DNA from: Amanita rubescens | Lineage: Eukaryota; Basidiomycota; Agaricomycetes; Agaricales; Amanitaceae | NCBI GenBank assembly: GCA_015039365.1 | Contig: WION01000126.1 | Coordinates: 62,001-126,000, forward strand | Direction: 5' to 3' | Length of the DNA: 64,000 nucleotides | Shown: one piece after another, positions 10,537 through 21,200 of the stretch | Layout of the letters: each line of letters opens with the position of its first letter | Numbering within the stretch: the first letter of the stretch is position 1 | Program-made: the position numbers and the translations under genes | The notes under the pieces: model-generated | Database searches by the model: none | What the model saw: only the letters and a program-made list of their open reading frames with translations | What the model was told of the DNA's origin: nothing

Positions 10537-12491
10537 CATCAGCAAATTGTCAAGTCCGGCTTTCACCACTTTCACCACTTTCAAAAGTGCGAGAGTGGTG
10601 AAAGTGGTGAAAGTGGGGATCACTTTCAAAAGGAAGGTCTTTTTTCTTTTGAAAGGAAAGTAGACCACTTTCGCCCCTTTCGAAAGTAGATTTTCGACTT
10701 TTATCACTTTTGAAAGTGGAGAAAGTTTTAAAGCAACAATTTTATTATTTTAAAAGCTAACGACAGTGGACACGATTAAGCAATGCTTGGGATAGAGCGC
10801 GGTATCGTAGAAAGCAAAGCAGGCCAGTTAAGAGCTCATACAGTCCAGAAACGAGCAAGCGATACTCCTCGGGAGTCAGAAAAGCATATACAGCGAGACA
10901 GGTGCATGTGGTTGAGTAAACGATGGTCCGTGTGACGTGCCGGCGTCAGGAAAGAGTCACTTGGGTGTAGAAGTATAAAAGCGATGAATCTTGAGGCTGC
11001 CGAATGCGTAGAAGTTGAAAAAGTAATGCGTTCACGTCTAGCGAATATAATTCAGTATGGTGTAGAAAAGAAAACGTGAACTGGACTTTTCCGGAGCGTA
11101 ATTGAACTAACGATGGAGGCTAGTATCACGCGCAACACAAGACGAAGGTTAATCGATTTCTTTTCCTGTTGCTCTTCTGGTTCTTTCCGGCGGTCTTCGC
11201 AGCGGCTGTTCTTGCGAACCTTCGTGCTTCGGCGAGAATTGACTCCCATGTCTTCTCGTTGAACTTGGCCTCGATCGTATCCGAAAAGAGGGTGGTACGG
11301 TATTCGATGACCTTCTTGTGAGTTTTGCGGTGTCATGCGGAGTCCACTGCGGGGTCCACCGGATGCGACAAGGATATCAGTTCCATCGAGAACAAGGCGC
11401 ATACACTGGCATCACTAAAGTTTCATTATAGCGTAACATGCGCTAAAAGTATAGCATACTCACTCACCTGTTTGCTACTTGTCCGTTCAGCAGTTGTATC
11501 ATTCGCCAACACAGATCGAATAGATCAGAAAATCGCTGAATGCGTGCAATATTAGCTAATGCCTACCTTGTCATCGGCGCTGGAGGGGCCGAGGCTCATT
11601 GTGGGAGTGAGTTTATGCCTAACGCACGTCATCTTCTGCAGGTGGGTAGGGTGCAAGTACTTGATGTGGAAAAGGTCTCACTTGCGGGTGGTAGCAGCAG
11701 CGGGGGTGAAGCTGGTCAGGCAGGGGCACGGTGAAATGAGTATATGCGAAGATGACTTACCCTGAGCAACTCCCGAGTCCATCATGATTCATGTGGTAAC
11801 TGGTTAGCAGAGGCCGCCTGCATCGCTCGGCGTTCACGCAGTTCCGGGTAACTGAACTGGCACATCCATCACCAATATGTATGACCAAAAACATCATACA
11901 CTCACCTTTGCTGGTCTTGTTGAGTGAGTGGCCTGGAGGTGAGGGACGGCAGGTGCGAAGCGGCGGGGAAGGACGCTGGGCAAAGGGTAAGTCCATTGTT
12001 TGGTCACCTGGCAAACAATGGACTTTGATTTTTTTTTTCATTGGCGACTCGCGCGCGTTCGTCGCGAGGCTTGACGCGACACGTCAACCGCTACACACAG
12101 GAACAATAGTGGTACTAAGTTGAATAGGAGGTTAAAATAGTGTTGGTGGTGTGGGTGCCAATTTTGGGTATATCAGCGATTAGTTGCTAATATAGATAAG
12201 AGCCGTTGTGGCTTAGTGGTTAAAGCGCGTTGCTGTCTTGTCATTGTCCTTGGGTTCGAGTCTTGATGAGAGCACCATTTTTGTAAATTCACATGGATTA
12301 CACTGGAATACGTTACAAAGTTCCATGTAGCTAAAGCTCGGGTAAAATACTAGTGAAAGTGTACCAAGTTACTAAAAGCTAGTTACACCCAAAGTTAAAA
12401 GTATGAAAGCTGAAAGGCTATGGGTAAAAGTGAGAAAAGTGGGCCCTTCAAAGTGAAAGGGCCCAAAGCGGAATTTGACAATTTGCTGATG
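10537..12491. mobile_element. non-autonomous DNA transposon A, CATCAG ends
   Basis: A 1955-nt insertion in WD repeat 8. Its left end CATCAGCAAATTGTCAA is a perfect inverted copy of its right end, and similarity continues imperfectly further in. It is flanked by a 2-nt direct duplication, TC (10535-10536 and 12492-12493). Both subterminal regions are rich in GAAAGTG/CACTTTC words, including a long hairpin near 10558-10620. No transposase-like open frame was found, so it is probably mobilised in trans. The short target duplication and subterminal repeats recall CMC/CACTA-like elements, but I cannot assign a superfamily. Confidence 0.85.
12201..12276 (+). other. tRNA-like / SINE-head-like sequence inside transposon A
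   Basis: The stretch contains an excellent RNA polymerase III A box (TGGCTTAGTGG) with a pairing D stem (GCTT/AAGC) and, about 35 nt on, a B box (GGGTTCGAGTC) able to form a T arm with wobble pairs, followed by AGAGCACCA. The acceptor stem and anticodon stem do not pair, so it is not a working tRNA gene. It is best read as a tRNA pseudogene or the tRNA-derived head of a SINE lodged in or captured by the element. Confidence 0.5.
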
Positions 12492-12493
12492 TC

Positions 12494-12938
12494 TTCTGAT
12501 AAGACCATTCGAGTTTGGGATGCAAGCACTGGCATCGAGATGCTCCCACCCCTTCGAGGCCACGATGACTGGATTCGTTCCGTCGCATTCTCACCTGATG
12601 GGTCCAAAATCATCTCGGGGTCTTCTGACAAGACCATTCGAGTTTGGGATGCAAGTACTGGCGTCGAGATCCTCCCACCCCTTCGAGGCCATGATGACTG
12701 GATTCGTTCCGTCGCATTCTCGCCTGATGGATCCAAAATCATCTCGGGGTCAGATGACAAGACCATTCGAGTTTGGGATGCAAGCACTGGCATCAACTTG
12801 ATGGACCCACCCCTTCAAGGCCATGATGACTGGATTCGTTCCGTCGCATTCTCGCCCGATGGATCCAAAATCATCTCGGGGTCAAAAGACAAAACCATTC
12901 GAGTTTGGGATGCAAGCACTGGCGTCGAGATGCTCCCA
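12494..12938 (+). repeat. WD40 repeat array, NLR copy 1, middle part
   Basis: This continues repeat 8 after transposon A and carries repeats 9, 10 and the first part of 11 ([14 protein letters not shown] onward). The units are as similar to those before the insertion as those are to each other, confirming one original array. Repeat 10 ends with an unusual [10 protein letters not shown] turn, one residue longer than the others. Confidence 0.88.
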
Positions 12939-13718
12939 CATCAGGAAAACGGGTTCCGACTTAATTGACTTATATTGGACTTAAACTACTTGCACAAGTA
13001 AATTAAGACAAGATTAAGTAACATTTTTTTGTCTTAGGTGACTTAAAAATTAAGACATTTAAGACACTTTAAGACAGGTCTCGTACTTTTTTTACTTAAA
13101 TATGCACTTATTTGACTTAAAGTGCCTTATTTTTCTGTGCTACAAGCCTGATCACAATAAGAATTAAGCCATATAAGGCAGTGTAAGTCAGATAAGTCAC
13201 TCCAGTCAGACAAGTCACTCCAGTCAGTTAAGTGACTTAAGTAAATAGAAGCAAAATTTCAATAATGGTTAACTACTTTTCTACTAGTGACTTCAATACT
13301 ACTACTTATACTACTTATACTACTTATTTAATGCCCTATGAGATGTGCCTGGGGGGGCAAGTGGCATAGAGGCCCTCCTTATATACCTGGGGCCCTGCGC
13401 ACGGACCATTTTGACCGTGGGAAATATTACGTAAGCATCACGTGACATCAAAATGGTACTCCTGATGTCGAAAAACTCGAATCTAAAATTAGAATTCCCA
13501 AATATGGCTTAGTTAATGAGATATTCGTGTTTTTTTAACTTTCCCGCGCTGGACTTAGTGACTTAAAGTACTTAAGTGGCTTGGCTGCTCCTCCCTTGAC
13601 TTAAATCTTCTTAGTTGGCTTAGATGTAAATCTAGTGACTTAAGGAAAAAAAGTGGTAAGTAAAATAAGACACAAAAGGTGTCTCAAGTAGAAAAAGTCG
13701 GAACCCATTTTCCTGATG
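12939..13718. mobile_element. non-autonomous DNA transposon B, CATCAG ends
   Basis: A 780-nt insertion in WD repeat 11. Terminal inverted repeats of about 24 nt begin CATCAGGAAAA and continue GGGTTCCGACTT with a single mismatch between the two ends. A CA duplication flanks it (12937-12938 and 13719-13720). Both subterminal regions are packed with GACTTAA/TTAAGTC words, and a TACTACTTATACTACTTA microsatellite lies inside near 13300-13330. No coding capacity is seen. It shares only the terminal CATCAG hexamer and the 2-nt duplication length with transposon A. Confidence 0.88.
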
Positions 13719-13720
13719 CA

Positions 13721-14176
13721 CCCTTTCGAGGCCACAATCACTGGATTTGTTCCGTCGCATTCTCGCCTGATGGATCCAAAATCATCTCGGGGTCTTTTGA
13801 CAAGACCATTCGAGTTTGGGATGCAAGCACTGGCGTCGATATGCTCCCACCCCTTCGAGGCCATGATGACTGGATTCGTTCTGTCGCATTCTCGCCCGAT
13901 GGATCCAAAATCTCGGGGTCAGATGACAAGTCCATTCGAGTTTGGGATGCAAGCACTGGTATTGTGTTACCGCATCCACAAATAGCAGCTGGTGATACCC
14001 CTAGGCATGCAATGGACGAACCGATGATAGGTGGGTGGATCACAAATGTCAATAGCGGCAGGTATATGGGAGCACTTCCTGTCGGTGCATCCTTTCATTC
14101 TGGGCAAGTTCATGGGTCTACATACGTCGGATGGACGGCGGGATATAAACTCGTGCTTATTCATTTCCCTCAGTAG
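13721..14176 (+). repeat. last WD40 repeats and C-terminal tail, NLR copy 1
   Basis: It encodes the end of repeat 11, then repeats 12 and 13, then a C-terminal tail of about 65 residues ([20 protein letters not shown] ... STYVGW ... LVLIHFPQ) ending in TAG at 14176. The tail closely matches that of NLR copy 2 (about 22740-22961), so both copies share the original gene end. Repeat 13 lacks one Ile (GSKISGS instead of GSKIISGS) in both copies, an ancestral feature. Confidence 0.88.
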
Positions 14177-15299
14177 AAATCACTTCTTGTCACTTGATAG
14201 ATTGGTGTTCGTGTATTAGGGCTATATATGTATCCGAGGCCATTTTCTTACGTGCTTAATTTGGTGAGCTCCTCAATCTCTCTGTGCACAGAACACTTGC
14301 TTCCAGATCGTAGGACCTACCTACCTAGTGAGTAGCAGGGGTAACCCCCAGGTATAGTTAACCTGATTCCATGACTAAGAGTTCAGGTCTTCGCAGGTAC
14401 AGGGGGCATAGCGGGCATAGCAGATACCGTGGGTATAGGGCTTCTATGTATTGAGGGGCCTCGCGCTAATTGTAAGGGTATGTGAATTTGAATAGTAGAC
14501 GGCAATATATGTGATTAGGGCCCATTAACAACCATAGATAAATGTAAGATCATGACTGCAAAAAGCCTACAAAAAGAGACGTACTACTTCAAGGTAAGCC
14601 GCAGGGATAGGCTTCCTCCTTAACCCACTGCTGCCACTCGCGGAACTCGTCCCGCTCTCAAGTTCACTCAACGCGAGGATCATTGTCCTGCTTTTATTTG
14701 CTTGTGCCTTCGTCATCGACGATGACTACCATCAGTTGTGGGAAGGAGGTGGAGTACGCAGTTCCAGCGCACGCTAAACGACATCCAGTGGTGGACGCCC
14801 CGGGACATAATGATCGCAGTGCGTTGGACGATGGATCCGTATAGACCACGTCGATTCTTGCATTTGCGGTTGCGTTGACGTTTGGTTGAGGAGAGTAGTT
14901 TGAAAAGCGGGCGAAGGGTGGGATGAAGAGGCAGACGAGGAAGAGGAAAGGAAGCTGGAGACGAGGCTCATGGGCCGGTTGTAGATGTTCTTGGTCATTT
15001 CTGTCGCTGGACAAGGCTACTACATAGCCTGAGATACGGGGTTGAGCTGATTCGAACCTGAGTTGGGCTATACCACCACCGATGTTCCTTCAAATCACGG
15101 CTGGCGATCATCACCGCTGAAATCGAATCCATTCTCATGGCATTGAATGATAAAAAAATCGACACGATACTCCTCACCGCCCATTGATCGTCGCCGTCGA
15201 ATCCCTCCTCACACTCTGTCCTTCGCCAGCACCAGCGCCGCTCCTACCCCCAGTTCCTCTATCCCAAGTCTTCCATCGTACTCATCAGCAAACCGAAAA
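14177..15299. other. intergenic region between NLR copy 1 and SNX relic
   Basis: No gene is recognised between the NLR stop and the sorting-nexin remnant. The part from about 15015 onward (CCTGAGATACGGGGTTGAGC) is repeated at about 23036, downstream of NLR copy 2. The stretch 14210-15000 has no counterpart there, suggesting a deletion in copy 2 or an insertion in copy 1. Low-complexity purine runs lie near 14400-14440. Confidence 0.4.
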
Positions 15300-16790
15300 A
15301 AAAGCCGCACCGCCGACACACCTTTTTCGCCCAATCCCGATGGCTATTTGCCATAGCGATACACATCTCTCTCAAATCCGCGACTGAACCGGTCCAGATC
15401 AGCTTGTATGGCGGTACACGGGTACTTGAGATCTGCAGCTGACAAATAGAGCGTTTCTTCCAGCTGCAGATGCGATATACGTGGTCAGTTAACGGTAGCG
15501 ATGAGAACGCGTGTAAGAAGAGCTCCTCCTCGCTCACCTGAGCGATTGTCTCTCGCGTCTTGGTGATTCCGGTTAATAAAGTGGTGGGCGATTCGGGAAG
15601 AGGAGCACCCTCAGAGTGCTGCGGCTCTGCAGTTTGCGCTGTGGTGTCCTCTGCCCAATCGCAGACATGATCGGTTCAGACGGCTCAGCTTGCTCCCCGC
15701 TATCCGATTCGCTCTGGCCCCGCAACGCTCGAAGGAAGACTAGGGGATAGCCTCATTACGCCCCTCTCCCTCCCCAACGCCGCTTCCAATCTCTGCGCGT
15801 CCTTTTCGCTCTTTTCCAGTTCCTCCGGCGGCTCTGCGAGCTCCTGGAGCTTCAATAGCGTGGGTTAGTAGCAGCTGAAGTACGAGGGAGTTCTTACCAG
15901 TTTGGTAGAGGAGATGTAGGTAGCGTGTACAGTTTGCCTGGTTTTTCGATGGCAGAGGCCATTTCGTCCGACTCGTTCAAGCTGAATCCGTTGAACGCAA
16001 GTCGGAATGGTCCTGAGCTTAATTTCAGTGAGCGCAGGTATACTGTCCATACGGCGGACTGAGAACGTACCAGATCAGCGTTTCAGGTGAATTTCTCCAT
16101 TGGGTCACTGATGTAACTGGAATGAAAGCCTCCGAGTGGAGGAAATGTTGATCAGGGTTGCGAAGAGGGTGTGAAGCGGAGGGATTGAGTAGGGCGGCGC
16201 GTGGGGGCATTAGGATCGACGTGAGAGAGAGCTTTGAGGATGTTCTTGGGCAGAACGGACAAAGGGGCGAGTTGAGCATTTCGTGCTAGGGTCTAATCAT
16301 CACCGAGTTTTAATGCAATGGGAGAGGATCGTACCCATGAGACTTGTCCGTCCGGGAAGCGATGAAAGACAATGGGGCGCATTGCAAGACGGTTGAGAAA
16401 GGTCCGTGACGTGCGCCTCCTGCGAGAAATCAAGGCAGCGTCACTGATAGACTGCTTTGACGGGATGATGATGGCTGGGTAGAATTTGTAGCGGTGGCTA
16501 GCGTGAGCGTCGCCTGCGGTGGTAGCTGAGTGTACGGATGTCTTTTGTGCGTCGGTTGTCAGTGGGACAGTGACGTATGTGGCGGTATCGGAATTACCGG
16601 ACCTAACAATACCAAATATCCCGGCAACGTCCGGCCCTGGCTTTCCAATAATAACGACTCCACCCGCCTCCCGTCTGATCGAATAAACTGCTTTCGAACC
16701 GTTGAAGCGCAGGAATCTGCAACGCTCCTTGTGGCAGTCTTGAGCCGGCAGATCGTGCCCGTTATGCCGAAGATTGTCTCGACCCATGAA
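15300..16790 (-). pseudogene. SNX41: sorting nexin (SNX41/ATG20-like) pseudogene, copy 1
   Basis: Minus-strand fragments line up with the PX-BAR sorting nexin Snx41/Atg20 family. The PX part has RYKFYPAIIIPSKQSISD and RTFLNRLAMRP with VFHRFPDGQVSW. The linker has RAALLNPSASHPLRNPDQHF followed by LHSEAF. The BAR part has QTVHATYISSTKLV and ends with the C-terminal ADLREMCIAMANSHRDW. The pieces fall in different frames with single-base shifts (for example around 16200-16270) and large gaps, so it cannot encode the full protein. In the family the protein sorts cargo from endosomes and serves selective autophagy. A sister relic lies at 23290-24340. Confidence 0.75.
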
Positions 16791-17029
16791 CTCGTCCGAA
16801 AACTGCTTCTACTGCTTTTATATGTCAGGGAAATTGAACACTACTGTCTCGGATCTTCGGGTGCATAATTAGAGGGCGCTGTTGGTGCGCCTATTCCCTT
16901 GCCGAATCAAAAATATCACTTACACGCGATGGTCGCGTCGTACTGAAAATCCTGGCATATTCCTCGCTATACCTTTAGTTCCATCACCCGTGTTTTTTTT
17001 TCTTCGAATCCTAACAACCCAACCATTTC

Positions 17030-17885
17030 CACGCGTCGACAGTTACCGCGACTACCTCTGCTTGCTCTTTGCCAGGCCGACAAACTCCGACCTCTCTCGC
17101 GAGCATTGGAAGGTGTCGGAGATTAATGCCTACCAGGACGAAATAACCCCACTCAGACACGAGTACCAAACTCAACGACGGGGCTGGAGGGACCGTTCTC
17201 CTCTGTATCGAGCGCCGTCTGCAGGACTCTTCCGAAAGGCCATTATAGGACGCGGCTCGACAAACCGCTCACGCAGTAAACCCGCTCCTCATAGCAACAC
17301 TGATTCTGACTCCTCCTCCAAAAAAGAGGGTGCGACGACGGTGTCGGCGAGGGTTGGGCAAAAAAAAAATTCAAAAAGAACGCCGTGAGGTCGAAGCCAC
17401 CCTCTTCGATCCCAACGACAGACAGGAGGTAAAACGGCAGATGCTCGTCCTTAGTAACCCCGTTAACCAGATACCTAGTCTTGCTATCAACGATCATTCC
17501 AAGGGTTATCGCTTCATGGAGAAGAATTGTTTTTGGTTTTGTTATTGCGCCGTGGAGGCGCTTAAGCCATTTGAGGAAGCCTCAGCCGGTTGATGGGAAA
17601 CAAGGGTCTTGGAGGGGATTGTCGATGGGGAATAGGTCCATTTTGAGGGGTTGTTGAAAAGATTTGACCGAATGTGGAAGGTACGTTTTCTTTTGTGATC
17701 CGGGGCGAGGACGGGTCTAACGTGAATGATTTTTGGCAGATTGATAATCTTATTAATAAAGGTTAATTAGCAGGCGAAGAGGAGGGAATGCATGCAGAGG
17801 AAAAGAAGAGCAAAAGCAGAAGGAGGAAGCGGAACGTGTTACGTCGTGCTGCAGAAGTTAGAAAGCACGCGGAAGAGTTGTAACC
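17030..17885 (+). CDS. uncharacterised protein or gene fragment
   Basis: A plus-strand frame includes REVEATLFDPNDRQEVKR and SLAINDHSKGYRFMEKNCFW, and further on a Lys/Glu/Arg-rich, coiled-coil-like stretch (GMHAEEKKSKSRRRKR ... EVRKHAEEL) ending at about 17882. Reading is continuous only if two introns are assumed, near 17610-17760. I do not recognise the family. The conserved-looking aromatic/Cys segment and charged tail resemble a real, possibly decayed, protein rather than chance. It is absent from the second duplication unit. Confidence 0.35.
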
Positions 17886-17999
17886 AAGGTGATGTTCTTA
17901 CCAATACTTGATAGTGGTGGTTGCCTCTGAGAACATGGACACCGTGATGATGTCAACCAATACCCGCCAAGTCGACGGACAGGCATGAAGTACGCTAAG

Positions 18000-18257
18000 G
18001 CTCTTTGTAACGGCTGAGAGGTCCCGGTCACGGGTTATCCGATAAAAATGGTAGGCGCCCGTTGTCCACTTTAGTCCAACATGGTCGGATTCCTCGTGTT
18101 CATTCTATCGACAATAGCCAACCTCCTCGACCTGCAACTTCCTGTTCTTGAACCTCGATGGCGTCCTCGTACGTTTGCGCGTACATACAACTCTTTGTGA
18201 AGGTGCTAATAATTTCGAAACAGTGAGGCAAGATCATCGATTACGATAACAAGTGAC
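18000..18257. repeat. 5' border of second NLR duplication unit
   Basis: The sequence from about 18004 (CTCTTTGTAACGGCTGAGAG) repeats the stretch at about 6305-6420. Copy 2 carries about 60 extra nucleotides (18115-18185) between TCTATCGACA and ACAACTCTTTGTGAAGG that copy 1 lacks. The block ends of the tandem duplication can therefore be placed here on the left. Promoter elements were not identifiable. Confidence 0.6.
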
Positions 18258-21200
18258 TGGGCATACATATCTACGATCACCAAATACTGACCATCACCTT
18301 TGCAGTTGTTGAAGTGGTGAATCTGTCATTTCCCGCCCTTTCTAGACAACAAAGTAGGGTTGAAATTGTCACCGGTGACGTACGTCGCCGTACGGAGAGC
18401 GTGAAATTGAAGAAAGAAAACATTACCCGATGGGACTCCAGATTGCACTTGTAAGCCTTCATCTATCCCGTTAGTAACGGTTAAATCACGTTTCGGAGCC
18501 CACCCTTGGATAATTCATCAAAACTCATCATCACCTTTTACACGACGGCCTTCTCGCGGACAAGTGCCTTGCCAAGATTGACATCGAACTGGGGCTTCTG
18601 CTTGGACTTCAACATTCGCAACCGAACGAATGCGAGTAACATCCAGCTATTGGTTGGTCATACCAATGTTGAAAACTTGACAATTTAGGTGTAGTTCTGT
18701 CCTTGGTCGATAGGAATGGAAATCCGAGCCCGGCCAAGCTATCTGTTCGAATAACACAAGATTTAGCGTCCGCAATTGCAGGCGATGCGCTGGAGAAAAC
18801 GAAAACGTCTACCCAAAAACTCTCGCAGCCCATCGTCTCCGATGTGTCTGGCGCTTTTACCGATATTTCCGACACCCTGTCGAATCAACAGAAGATAGTA
18901 ACATCGTTCAATGCTCTTATGAAGAAATTCGAACCATTGGTTAAGATCGCAGATGAAGTTGCAAAGGTTCGTTCTTGTGTATGTTCACCTTCATTAGACG
19001 ATCTGAATTGATCATTTCTTTTTCAAAAGATCCATCCTTATGTTAATTTCGCGTGGCAGGTGCTTTCTGCCGGAATGAAGGTGAGTTAGCTCGATTATTC
19101 TGGTCCTGTTCTTCATATTTATCTATTCGATGAGATGGTGCAAGCACAGCAAGCTCGGAATGTGAAGATTCTAGATCTCGTCAGAGCGATGGAGATTACC
19201 TACTCGTTTGTGGTTTCCGCAGACGAACTGAAGAGCAACCCTGTTCTTCAAGACATCATGGAAGAAATACTGAAGCAAACGATTGAATGCGGGTATTTCA
19301 TTCAAAATTATACACGACGCAACTTTGGAAGTACGTGGTATGCTCTTTGAAACATGATAGCGGTTTGATTGAAGGTCGACCAGACAGTGTCATTGTTCAT
19401 ACTTTCACCGACGTCGACGATCAGATAGCTAAATTCTGCACTGCGTTCGCGGGCCTTCGGGAGAATTTCGATTCAAGACTTTTGCTGACGACGGCCTTGT
19501 TCTTGTCACGAACGGCGTCCTCCGTCGATATGATGGGTGCGTGTCCATACACCTTCGGACATTCTACGTTGTCTCATGATTTCCACCTAGCACGTCATCA
19601 AGTGCTGAAACCAGAGGATATGGACGAGTACAATCGCACTCCCTGCCTTAAGAATACGAGGTGCAACGTCATTAACGACGTTATGGAGTGGATCGCAGAT
19701 GACTCGAACGAGGGAAAGAAGGTTTTGTGGGTATACGGCATGGCCGGGACGGGGAAGAGTACTCTGTCGACTACAATCGCACAAATCATGCGTAGGCTCC
19801 ACCGCTTGGGCGCTTTCTTTTTTTTCGACCGTGATATACCACAAAGGAACTTTGCGACATTGATCAGAACGCTCGCATTTCGGCTTGCCATGTTCGATGC
19901 TCGCTTCGGTGCTATAATCTCGCAGGTGGTGACAAATTACGACAATATGGCTGGAATGCCTCTGGAGTTTCAATTCGAGCAATTGCTGTCAGCTAGCGCC
20001 CTGAAATCTGTGGAATGGTCCGGGGGGCCAATTGTTTTGATTATCGACGCTTTGGACGAGTGCGGAAGTGAAGCAGATCGCAAGGTCTTAATGCAGGTTC
20101 TATCGAAGGGCTTTTCTGATCTCCCTTCCTTCATTCGAATCATGGTTGTTAGCCGAAATGAATGAGACATCCAGGACGCACTAGGATCCCATTCCCATGT
20201 GCGCCCGTACCCTCTGGACAGATTCTGTGACAAACAAAGATGTTTTGAAATTTATTCGACATCGGTTGGAGGAAATACGTATAAAAGATGGATTCTTAGG
20301 TGATCATTGGCCCGGCAGCGAGAAAACCAGTTCTCTAGCCAACGGCGCAGGTGGCTTATTCATATGGGCAACAACTGCATGTTTGTATATCGAGAGCTAT
20401 GATCCCGATCGACGGCTTTCCGAGCTCGTTAACAAGCAGCCAGGAGGTAGTGGACAGTTTGCACAGCTGGACAGCCTATATGAAACAGGTCTACGATCTG
20501 CCGATTTGTGGAATGACCGATCATTCCGCTCGGACTGCTGCAACATACTAGATGTGATCCTATGTGCGCGAGTCCCCCTGTCGTGTTCTGTCATCGATGC
20601 TCTCCTTGGGCTACCTCAAAACACGCCATCTTTCAAATCAGTCTCTCGCCTGAGATGTGTTCTTCACGTCAGTGAAATAGAACGGATCCGTATCCTCCAT
20701 CCATCCTTCCACGACTATCTATCTGAACGGTGCAGAGACAAGCCTTGGTCCATCGATCTCGAACGTCGTAATGAAGAACTCGCCGTTCGCTGCATCAAAC
20801 TTCTTGACAAAGAATTACGAGAAAATATCTGCGACATGACACTCCCATATCTGAGCCGGAAAAATACACTAGATGAGGCTATATCCTATGCGTGTAAATT
20901 CTGGATAGAACATACCTGTCTTGTTTCAGATGCTACTGACGATACTGTAAATCAAACATATGTTTTCTTGGTCAAGCATCTACTGCATTGGATGGAGGCA
21001 ATGGCGATATTGAACTCCCATGACCAAACGATTCGATCAATTCACAATCTTATGGAGTGGCACCGGGTTTGTCCTCCAATATGCGTAATGGGAGCTTTCC
21101 AATAACGCCGTTTTCATACAGAAATCATCGCGAAGTCATACGGACCTGGAACAGCTTCTTTATGACGGTCACCGCTTTGCACAGTATTTCGCAAACACCA

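Larger units (their letters stand above)
6519..14176 (+). pseudogene. NACHT-WD40 NLR-like gene, copy 1, split by two transposons
   Basis: STAND-type NLR-like gene. Exons read: 6519-6679 and 6728-6861 (C2-like domain, VEAVNLSFPALS ... KCLAKIDIELG), 6919-7196, 7254-7304, 7359-7554, 7599-7748 (helical N-terminal region), 7802-9288 (NACHT: Walker A GMAGTGKST at 7948-7974, Walker B IVLIIDALDECG at 8240-8276) and 9341 onward (linker, then WD40). The WD array has 13 repeats of 43 residues (129 nt). Repeat 8 is broken by an element at 10537-12491 and repeat 11 by one at 12939-13718. Ignoring each element and one copy of its 2-nt target duplication, the repeats are continuous and in frame to the stop at 14176. 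As it stands the frame ends at 10663. The true start is unclear. Homologues such as Podospora HET-E/HET-R act in allorecognition; that role is inferred here. Confidence 0.85.

Noticed and set aside
9486..10601. Long antisense and out-of-frame open frames across the WD40 arrays
   Set aside because: They are shadows of the 129-nt repeats; lacking stops, they repeat the same peptide words without any fold, and the sense frame has clear WD40 motifs.
12939..13718. Insert B as a large intron of the NLR gene
   Set aside because: Its borders are CATCAG/CTGATG with inverted repeats and a target duplication, not GT-AG, and it contains many stops and transposon-like subterminal words.
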